Source: Jiangella anatolica
Lineage (GTDB): Bacteria > Actinomycetota > Actinomycetes > Jiangellales > Jiangellaceae
NCBI RefSeq assembly: GCF_003236295.1
Contig: NZ_POTW01000023.1
Coordinates: forward strand, 1 to 64,000
Direction of reading: 5' to 3'
Length of the DNA stretch: 64,000 bases
The notes under the pieces were generated by a model that was not told the DNA's origin, did not search any database, and saw only the letters and a program-made list of their open reading frames with translations. Within the stretch, counting starts at the first letter, position 1; the number at the start of each line of letters is the position of its first letter. Positions 58,025 to 64,000 of the stretch are shown here, piece after piece. The translations under genes and the position numbers were made by a program.

Positions 58025-59971
58025 ATGAGCACGTCCTTCGGCGTGCTCGGCCCGGTGGTCGCGTGGTCCCGTGGCGCCGACGTCGATCTCAAGGGGCCGC
58101 GGCATCGCGAGGTGCTGGCCCGGCTGATCGCGGCGCACGGCCGGGTGGTGCCGGTTCAGCGGATCGTCGCCGACCTGTGGGAGTCGCCGCCCGACGCCGC
58201 CGTCGTCGCGGTCCGCACGTTCGTCGCCGCGCTGCGACGGGCGCTGGAGCCGTCGCGCGCGCCACGGTCGCCGGCGACGTTGCTGGTCACCGAGGGGCCG
58301 GGCTACGCCCTGCGGCCGGCCCATGACGCCGTCGACGCGTGGCGGTTCGCGGCCGCGGTCTCCGCCGCCGGCGACGCGTCGCCGGGCGACGCCCTGCGGC
58401 TGCTGGACGACGCGCTGGCGCTGTGGCGCGGCCCGGCCTACGCCGACTTCGCCGGCGCCGCGTGGGCGCGGGCGGAGCGGACGCGGCTGACCGAGCTGCG
58501 GCTGACGGCGGTCGAACGGCGGGCGGACGCCCTGCTGGCGCTGGGCCGGGCCGCTGACGCCGTACCGGACCTGGACGCGCACGTCGCCGAGCACCCGTGG
58601 CGCGAGGAGGCGTGGCGGCTGCTGGCGCTCGCGCTGTACCGCGCGGGACGGCAGGCCGACGCGCTGGACGTGCTGCGCCGGGCCCGGTCGCTGCTCGGCG
58701 ACCAGCTGGGCGTCGATCCCGGGCCGCGGCTGCGGCAGCTGGAGACCGACCTGCTCCGGCAGGACCTGCCGGTGGACACCGTCGGGCGGGTGTGGGCGGA
58801 CGCCGCCGCGGCCTATGACCAGACGGTGGCAGCGGGCGCGCCCGGCCGGCTGGAGTCGACCGTCGGGCTGCTGCGGATCCTCGCGCTGACCGGCGGACGC
58901 GGGCTGGCGGCGGCGCAGGAGCAGCGGGTCGCCGCGATCGCGGCCGCGGAGCAGCTCGGCGACCCGGAGCTGACGGCGCGGGTCATCGGCGCGTACGACG
59001 TGCCCGGCGTGTGGACCCGGTCGGACCATCCGGACCGATCGGCGCTGGTCGTGGCGGCGGCGGAGCGGACGCTGGCCGCGCTGGCGCCGTCCGCGCCGCC
59101 GGCGACCCGGGCCCGGCTGCTGGCGACCGTCGCGATGGAGTCGCGCGGGTCGCACTCGTCCCGTCCGGCGCAGGCCGCCGCCGAGGCGGAGCGGATCGCC
59201 CGCGAGTTGCACGACCCCGCGCTGCTGGCGTTCGCGCTGAACGCGACGTTCCTGCAGACGTTCCAGCGGGCCGGGCTGGCGCCGTCGCGGGACGGGATCG
59301 GCGCCGAGCTGGTCGCACTGGGCGCCACCCATGGGCTGTCGGCGTTCGAGATCCTTGGCCGGCTGGTCCGGATGCAGGCCCGCGCCGCCCTCGCCGACTT
59401 CGCCGGCGCCGACGAGCACGCTGAGGCTGCCGACGACCTGGGCGCGCGGCACGACCGGCCGCTCGTCGCCGTCTTCACCCAGTGGTACCGGGCGGTACGG
59501 CTGGCCGCCGCCGGTGGAGAGGCCGAGGACGCCTACCGCGCGGCTGCGGAGCGGCTGGAGGGCGCCGGGATGCCCGGGCTGGAGCGCGGGCTGCTCCCGC
59601 TGGCGCTGCTGTGCCTGCGGGTCTGGCGGGAGCGGCCGCTGGACTTCGCCGACGACACCGACTGGGGCCCGTACGCGCCGTGGGCGCTGCCGCTCGTGCT
59701 GGCGTCCCGTGGCCGGCACGCGGAGGCCGCGGGATTGCTGCGGCGGATGCCCGAACCGCCGCGTGACCTGCTGTTCGAGGCGACGTGGTGCCTGATCGGC
59801 CGGGCCGCGCTGGCGACCGGCGAGTGGGCGCTGGCCGAGCGGGCCCGGTCGGTGCTGGCGCCCGCGGCCGGCGAGCTGGCGGGGGCGGGCAGCGCGGTGC
59901 TCACCGCCGGACCCGTGGCGTTCCACCTCGCCGCGCTGGACACTGGGCTGTCGACGAGGGGGTCGGGATGA
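58025..59971 (+). CDS. SARP-type regulator with BTAD domain and TPR-like C-terminus
   Basis: A 648-residue protein. An OmpR-type winged helix (about 4-92: VLGPVVAWSRGADVDLKGPR, VRTFVAALRRALEP) is followed by the bacterial transcriptional activator domain (about 98-240: AYADFAGAAWARAERTRLTE, ARSLLGDQLGVDPGPRLRQL). The remaining 400 residues are helical repeats without an NB-ARC ATPase. SARPs activate secondary-metabolite genes. It is coupled by ATGA to a PLP enzyme and is divergent from the hydrolase gene. Confidence 0.88.
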   Translation: MSTSFGVLGPVVAWSRGADVDLKGPRHREVLARLIAAHGRVVPVQRIVADLWESPPDAAVVAVRTFVAALRRALEPSRAPRSPATLLVTEGPGYALRPAHDAVDAWRFAAAVSAAGDASPGDALRLLDDALALWRGPAYADFAGAAWARAERTRLTELRLTAVERRADALLALGRAADAVPDLDAHVAEHPWREEAWRLLALALYRAGRQADALDVLRRARSLLGDQLGVDPGPRLRQLETDLLRQDLPVDTVGRVWADAAAAYDQTVAAGAPGRLESTVGLLRILALTGGRGLAAAQEQRVAAIAAAEQLGDPELTARVIGAYDVPGVWTRSDHPDRSALVVAAAERTLAALAPSAPPATRARLLATVAMESRGSHSSRPAQAAAEAERIARELHDPALLAFALNATFLQTFQRAGLAPSRDGIGAELVALGATHGLSAFEILGRLVRMQARAALADFAGADEHAEAADDLGARHDRPLVAVFTQWYRAVRLAAAGGEAEDAYRAAAERLEGAGMPGLERGLLPLALLCLRVWRERPLDFADDTDWGPYAPWALPLVLASRGRHAEAAGLLRRMPEPPRDLLFEATWCLIGRAALATGEWALAERARSVLAPAAGELAGAGSAVLTAGPVAFHLAALDTGLSTRGSG

Positions 59972-61344
59972 GCGCACGACGGGAAGACTTCGACGCCGCG
60001 CTGGATGTCGCGAGCGACCGGGCCAGGGCCTGGCTCGGCGGCCTGGACGGGCGGATCGTGCGCGCGACGGCGACGGTCGACGAGGTCCGGGCGGCGCTGG
60101 GTCCGGCGCTGCCGGACGGGCCCAGCGACCCGGCCGACGTCGTCCGGCTGCTGGCTGACGCCGCCGAGCCGGGGCTGGTGGCGACGCCGTCGGGCCGGTT
60201 CTTCGGGTTCGTCATCGGCGGCACGCTGCCGGCCGCGCTGGCGGCGGACTGGCTGGTCGGCGCGTGGGACCAGAACGCCGCGCTGCGGGCCGCGAGCCCG
60301 GCCGGCGCCGCCGTCGACGACATCGCGGCGGGCTGGCTGCTCGACGTGCTGGGCTTGCCGCCCGCCGCCGGAGCCGGGTTCGTCACCGGCGCGACGATGG
60401 CGAACTTCGCCGGCCTCGCTGCCGGCCGGGACGCCGTCCTGGCCCGGGCCGGCTGGGACGTCGGCGCGCGCGGGCTGAGCGGCGCCCCGTCCGTCCGGGT
60501 GCTGGCCGGCGCGGAACGGCACGACTCCATTGTGTCGGCGCTGCGCTACCTCGGGCTCGGCGCGCCGGAGGCCGTCGCCGTCGACGACCAGGGGCGGGTG
60601 CGGTTCGACGCGCTGGCCGCCGCGCTGGCCGCGGAGCCGGGCCGGCCGACGATCGTCTGCCTGCAGGCCGGCAACATCCACTCCGGCGCGTTCGACCCGT
60701 TCGCGTCGGCCGTGCCGGCGGCGCACGCCGTCGGCGCCTGGGTGCACGTCGACGGCGCGTTCGGGCTGTGGGCGGCCGCGTCGCCGCGGACCCGGGCCCT
60801 GGTGGCGGGCGCCGGCGACGCGGACTCCTGGGCGACCGACGCGCACAAGACGCTCAACGTCCCCTACGACAGCGGGGTGGTCGTGGTCCGCGACCCGGCG
60901 GCGCTGCGGTCGGCCATGAGCTACCACGCCGACTACCTGGTCACCGACGCGGCGCACCTGGAGCCGTACGAGCGGGTGCCGGAACTGTCGCGGCGGGCCC
61001 GGTCGGTGCCGGTGTGGGCGGCGCTGCGCTCGCTCGGCCGGTCCGGCCTCTCCGACCTCGTCGACCGGCTGTGCCGGCACGCGGCCGCGTTCGCCGCCGG
61101 CGCCCGGGCGATCCCCGGCGCCGAGGTCCTCAACGACGTCGTGTTCACCCAGGTCTGCCTCTCCTTCGGCGACGACGAGCGCACCCGCGAGGTCGGCCGG
61201 CGGCTGATGGCGGACGGGACGGTCTGGATGACCGGCTCGCGCTGGCGTGGCCGCGAGGTGCTGCGCATCTCGGTGAGCAACTGGTCCACCACCGACGCCG
61301 ACGTCGCCCGCGGCCTCGACGCCCTCGCCCGCGCGGCCGGCTGA
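59968..61344 (+). CDS. PLP-dependent group II amino acid decarboxylase-like enzyme
   Basis: A 458-residue fold-type I enzyme. The Schiff-base Lys294 is in DAHKTLNVPYDSG, Asp262 (HVDGAFGLWAA) pairs with the pyridine nitrogen, and His185 (GAERHDSIVSA) can stack on PLP. RFFGFVIGGTLPAA and GFVTGATMANFAGL are typical of aromatic/glutamate decarboxylase relatives. It should decarboxylate an amino acid or act as an aldehyde synthase; the substrate is open. Translation is coupled to the SARP gene (ATGA). Confidence 0.9.
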   Translation: MSARREDFDAALDVASDRARAWLGGLDGRIVRATATVDEVRAALGPALPDGPSDPADVVRLLADAAEPGLVATPSGRFFGFVIGGTLPAALAADWLVGAWDQNAALRAASPAGAAVDDIAAGWLLDVLGLPPAAGAGFVTGATMANFAGLAAGRDAVLARAGWDVGARGLSGAPSVRVLAGAERHDSIVSALRYLGLGAPEAVAVDDQGRVRFDALAAALAAEPGRPTIVCLQAGNIHSGAFDPFASAVPAAHAVGAWVHVDGAFGLWAAASPRTRALVAGAGDADSWATDAHKTLNVPYDSGVVVVRDPAALRSAMSYHADYLVTDAAHLEPYERVPELSRRARSVPVWAALRSLGRSGLSDLVDRLCRHAAAFAAGARAIPGAEVLNDVVFTQVCLSFGDDERTREVGRRLMADGTVWMTGSRWRGREVLRISVSNWSTTDADVARGLDALARAAG

Positions 61345-61404
61345 CTGACCGCGGCGCGGCGTGCATGGCCGGGGTGGGTGGTCAGCTGCTAAACTCGTCA
61401 GCAG

Positions 61405-61458
61405 AGACCGGTGAAAAGAGGCCCAGGGGGCCTCTTCCCCTCGTGGGATAGCCGGTCT
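61405..61458 (+). terminator. Nested hairpin after the decarboxylase gene
   Basis: Outer arms AGACCGG (61405-61411) and CCGGTCT (61452-61458) enclose the perfect 9-bp stem AAGAGGCCC (61416-61424) / GGGCCTCTT (61428-61436). TTTACTATT follows the outer arm. It lies 60 bases beyond the stop and also ends the convergent DUF3800 remnant. Confidence 0.65.
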
Positions 61459-61461
61459 TTA

Positions 61462-62121
61462 CTATTGTGACCGTCCCCATGGCGTGAAAAAGGACCGCTG
61501 AGTCGCTTTCACACAGGGTTCGTACCAGCTACACCGCTTGCCTTCGAGTACTCGCTGCGCGGCCCACAGGCCATAGTCGGCTACCTGCAGACCCCATGAG
61601 GTCGGACCGTCCCAGACGCAGAGAACTATCTGACGGTGTACCTGTGCGCAGACCTCGGCCATGGCTTTACGGGCGGCAGTGGCGCGTGCCTTGGTGCCGA
61701 AGGAGCTGACGATCGCGAAGAGACGATCCCGCGGCCCGGCCACTTGTCGGGCGACCTCCTTGAAATGCAGATACCACGCCATCTGATACAGGTACATCTC
61801 GCCTCGTGCCTGGACGGACGGATAGGCATTCGCCTTGCAGAGGAAGGTCATGTCGAATCGTGGCGCCTGCGCCTTCACGACGGCGAACATCTGCCAACGA
61901 GTCGCTGGACTGTCGTTCTTCGCATGGAAACCGCGGGGAAGCTTCACTCCGCGCTCCTCGAGTTGTGCGCGTAGTGCCAGCCCGCCCCACAACTCCGAAC
62001 CGTGGTCGCGGGGAAAGACCGCCGTTCCGAAACCAAAATAGCGTGAAGCGCATTCCTTGCCGATCGTGACGTCCTAGTCGAGGTTCCCTGTCTCGTCGGC
62101 GTACAGGTAGATATCGGCCAT
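61462..62121 (-). pseudogene. DUF3800 protein gene interrupted by an amber codon
   Basis: The ATG at 62121 begins MADIYLYADETGNLD, the typical DUF3800 N-terminus with its DExG acidic motif. Codon 16 is TAG (62076-62074). The same frame then continues without damage: ASRYFGFGTAVFPRDHG, WGGLALRAQLEERGV, KANAYPSVQARGEMYLYQMA and LQVADYGLWAAQRVLEG, the normal C-terminal Asp motif region (DYG). The full reading would be 219 residues plus the broken codon. GC content is lower than in the neighbours, which suggests transfer. DUF3800 proteins are often linked to mobile DNA and have an RNase-H-like acidic centre. Confidence 0.85.
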
Positions 62122-62304
62122 GCATTGACCCCGGATAATCCTTCGATTCCTTCTGGTCGAGCGTAATGCGCTCCCATAGAACGCCGCAGCTGATCGTTCT
62201 CCGCCAGGGCCAAGGTTGGCCGGTTGGGGCGCTGGCAGGGCAGCCAGCCGGTCGCATCGTCGGCGCAGGCTCATAATGGAGACCCCTGGACCGAAGGAGT
62301 CGTG

Positions 62305-63324
62305 ATGGCGCGTCAGGGATCCAGGTCGCGGCCTCCGACCATGGCCGACGTCGCGCGGCTGGCGCAGGTCTCGCCGCAGACGGTGTCCCGGGTGCTCAAC
62401 GACTACGCGTTCATCCGGCCCGACACCCGCGACCGCGTGCTGCAGGCCATCGACGTGCTGGACTATCGGCCGAACCAGGCGGCTCGGACGCTGGCGACCA
62501 GCCGGTCGCGCACCATCGGCGTCGTCGCCACCGACTACCTGAGCTACGGCCCTGCGGCCGCGCTGTGGGGGGTCGAGCGGGCCGCCGGCGAGGCCGGCTA
62601 CGGCGTCAGCATCGTCAGCCTGCGCGAGTCGAACCACCGCGCGTTCACCGAGGCCATGCAGCGCCTCGTCGGCCAGTCGGTCGAGGGCATCGTGATGATC
62701 GCGCCGCAGGACCAGTCCACCCACGAGGTGTTCGACGCGTTCGACAACGTGCCGGTGGTGACGCTGAGCTCGTTCGAGACCGGCGAGCACAAGCCGATCA
62801 TGCTCGACTCCGCCGAGGGGTCGCGCATCGCCACCCGGCACCTCGTCGAGCTCGGGCACACCGTCATCGCGCACCTGTCAGGGCCGCCCCGGTTCACGGT
62901 GTCCGAGGAGCGGGTGCGCGGCTGGCGCGAGGTGCTGGCCGAGACCGGCCTGGCCGCGCCCGAACCGGTCGTCGGGGACTGGACGGCGGAGAGCGGCTAC
63001 CTCGTGGGGCGCGAGCTGGCCGCCGACCGCCACGTCACCGCCGTCTACGCCGCCAACGACCGCATGGCGCAGGGCCTGCTGCTCGCGCTGCACGAGGCCG
63101 GGCGCCGGGTGCCGCAGGACGTCAGCGTCGTCGGCTTCGACGACGTGCCGGAGGCGGCGTACATGATCCCGCCGCTGACGACGGTGCGCCAGGACTTCGC
63201 CGCGCTGGGGCGGCGGTGCATCGAGGCGGTGCTGGCGCTGATCGGCAACGAGCCGCGGCTCGAGCCGGACCCTCTGGTGCCGACCCTCGTCGTCCGGGAG
63301 AGCAGCGGGCCGGCGCCGCGCTGA
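62305..63324 (+). CDS. LacI family repressor
   Basis: A 339-residue regulator. The HTH and hinge are at about 12-68 (TMADVARLAQVSPQTVSRVL, YRPNQAARTLATSRSRTIGV). The sugar-binding domain follows with AIAPQD-like and VVGFDDVPEAAYMIPPLTTV blocks. GAAGGAG precedes the ATG at 62305; the frame is open 81 bases further upstream. The GH42 gene lies 97 bases downstream behind two LacI-type operators, so it is the probable target. Confidence 0.94.
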   Translation: MARQGSRSRPPTMADVARLAQVSPQTVSRVLNDYAFIRPDTRDRVLQAIDVLDYRPNQAARTLATSRSRTIGVVATDYLSYGPAAALWGVERAAGEAGYGVSIVSLRESNHRAFTEAMQRLVGQSVEGIVMIAPQDQSTHEVFDAFDNVPVVTLSSFETGEHKPIMLDSAEGSRIATRHLVELGHTVIAHLSGPPRFTVSEERVRGWREVLAETGLAAPEPVVGDWTAESGYLVGRELAADRHVTAVYAANDRMAQGLLLALHEAGRRVPQDVSVVGFDDVPEAAYMIPPLTTVRQDFAALGRRCIEAVLALIGNEPRLEPDPLVPTLVVRESSGPAPR

Positions 63325-63342
63325 ACCGCACGAGCTCGCGGA

Positions 63343-63358
63343 TTGTTTGCGCTAACGA
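63343..63358. promoter_or_regulatory. LacI-type operator 1 upstream of the GH42 gene
   Basis: TTGTTTGCGCTAACGA matches the palindrome TTGTTAGCGCTAACAA at 14 of 16 positions. It lies 19 bases after the lacI-type stop codon. Confidence 0.65.
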
Positions 63359-63398
63359 AATTCAAAGATCCAGTCCAGCGACGGGCTTGACGCGCAGT

Positions 63399-63414
63399 TT
63401 GAGAGCGCTAACAA
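63399..63414. promoter_or_regulatory. LacI-type operator 2 at the GH42 start
   Basis: TTGAGAGCGCTAACAA matches the same palindrome at 14 of 16 positions. It is exactly 56 bases from operator 1 centre to centre. TAACAA in it could be the -10 box, 8 bases before the GTG start. Confidence 0.65.
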
Positions 63415-63421
63415 TGGCCGC

Positions 63422-64000
63422 GTGGCTCAGCGCAGATACCGCATCGGCGACCGGATCCTCTTCGGCGCGGCGTACTACCCCGAGTACCAGCCGGTCGAGC
63501 GGATGGACACCGACTTCGGGTTGATGCGCGACGCCGGGTTCTCGTTGATCCGGGTCGGCGAGTCGGTGTGGAGCACGTGGGAGCCGCGTGACGGCGAGTT
63601 CGAGCTGGAGTGGCTGGCGCCGGTCCTCGACGCGGCCCACGCGCACGACATCGCCGTCGTCCTGGGCACGCCGACGTACGCGGTGCCGTCGTGGCTCATG
63701 GTCAAGCATCCGGAGATCGCCGCGGAGAGCCGCACCGGCGTCCGCGTCCCGTGGGGCGCTCGCCAGGAGACCGACACGTCGCACCCGGTGTTCCGCCGCT
63801 ACGCCGAGCGGATCATCCGCGCCGTCGTCGCCCGCTACGCCGGCCACCCCGCGGTCGTCGGCTTCCAGGTCGACAACGAGCCGGGCAACGTGCTGCCGCA
63901 CAACGAGCACGTCTTCGCAGGCTTCAAGGCCTGGCTGCTCACGCGGTACAAGGACGTCGGCGCGATCAACGACGCCTGGAACCTCACCCACTGGGCGCAC
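63422..64000 (+). CDS. GH42 beta-galactosidase, 5' part (cut by the window end)
   Basis: The open frame from GTG 63422 runs to the window end without a stop; 193 residues are visible. ILFGAAYYPEYQP, the block GFSLIRVGESVWSTWEP and ARQETDTSHPVFRRYAERI identify GH42. The acid/base is E153 in FQVDNEPGN. No signal peptide is present, so it acts in the cytoplasm. It is probably repressed by the LacI protein upstream through the two operators. Confidence 0.92.
   Translation, partial: MAQRRYRIGDRILFGAAYYPEYQPVERMDTDFGLMRDAGFSLIRVGESVWSTWEPRDGEFELEWLAPVLDAAHAHDIAVVLGTPTYAVPSWLMVKHPEIAAESRTGVRVPWGARQETDTSHPVFRRYAERIIRAVVARYAGHPAVVGFQVDNEPGNVLPHNEHVFAGFKAWLLTRYKDVGAINDAWNLTHWAH

Noticed and set aside
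57098-59977. A 959-codon minus-strand open frame opposite the SARP gene
   Set aside because: Only the last 288 codons (57098-57964) are a hydrolase with its own ATG and ribosome site; the rest is low-complexity Arg/Pro/Gly sequence antisense to a well-recognised regulator.
58025-61344. A complete secondary-metabolite cluster around the SARP gene
   Set aside because: No polyketide, peptide, terpene or other core synthase lies within the window; only one decarboxylase is linked.
62074-62076. The in-frame TAG of DUF3800 as a pyrrolysine codon
   Set aside because: No pylS/pylT-like sequence is seen and the family is not known to use it; a nonsense mutation or sequence error is simpler.

Overview
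The window is a piece of chromosome from a high-GC actinobacterium. The evidence is the strong GC bias, GTG starts, many 4-base start/stop overlaps, the neighbourhood SRP RNA - dnaX - ybaB - recR - DUF5063 - lysC - asd, the tadA / tadA-associated-protein pair, and many genes whose TANNNT -10 box lies 7-8 bases before the start codon, as expected for leaderless mRNAs. The genus cannot be fixed from sequence reading alone. No prophage, insertion sequence, integrase or CRISPR array was seen.

Left part (1-31 kb), mostly core genes: a secreted GH16 glycosidase; three-gene proton-translocating transhydrogenase (pntAA-pntAB-pntB); upp; tadA with its associated protein; a glutamate-dehydrogenase-fold protein that has lost its three active-site lysines; a DUF234-type ATPase; tRNA-Ser(CGA); a cation/proton antiporter; a TetR-controlled ABM/SnoaL pair; LytR_C and ParB-like proteins; an ECF42-type sigma factor with its DGPF (YCII) partner; a glycerophosphodiesterase; tRNA-Ser(GGA); SRP RNA; the dnaX-recR block; lysC-asd; an MNT/HEPN toxin-antitoxin pair; a YqeY protein; a 14-TM MFS exporter; a metallophosphoesterase; tRNA-Pro(CGG).

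Middle (31-47.5 kb), accessory: an ECF sigma / membrane-partner pair; a lone AccD-AccA-like carboxyltransferase divergent from a FadR-type regulator around a clear palindrome; then a tightly coupled seven-gene peptide operon (binding protein, two permeases, MarR-type regulator, fused ABC ATPase, M14 carboxypeptidase, amidase). These look like import and hydrolysis of a peptide or amide compound. An unknown secreted protein, a remnant of a TrkA gene, an aldo/keto reductase and a class A beta-lactamase follow.

Right part (47.5-64 kb), accessory: a minus-strand amino-sugar operon (GntR, binding protein, two permeases, BadF-type kinase, NanE, ceramidase-like protein, SIS protein) with no ATPase, NanA or NagAB; a NIPSNAP protein; a divergent TetR/DUF1772 pair whose two start codons are the ends of one perfect 33-bp palindrome; an alpha/beta hydrolase; a SARP regulator translationally coupled to a PLP decarboxylase; a DUF3800 gene broken by an amber codon; and a LacI regulator followed by a GH42 beta-galactosidase that runs off the window. 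Three gene remnants (RibD-C/DHFR-like, TrkA, DUF3800) show ongoing decay.
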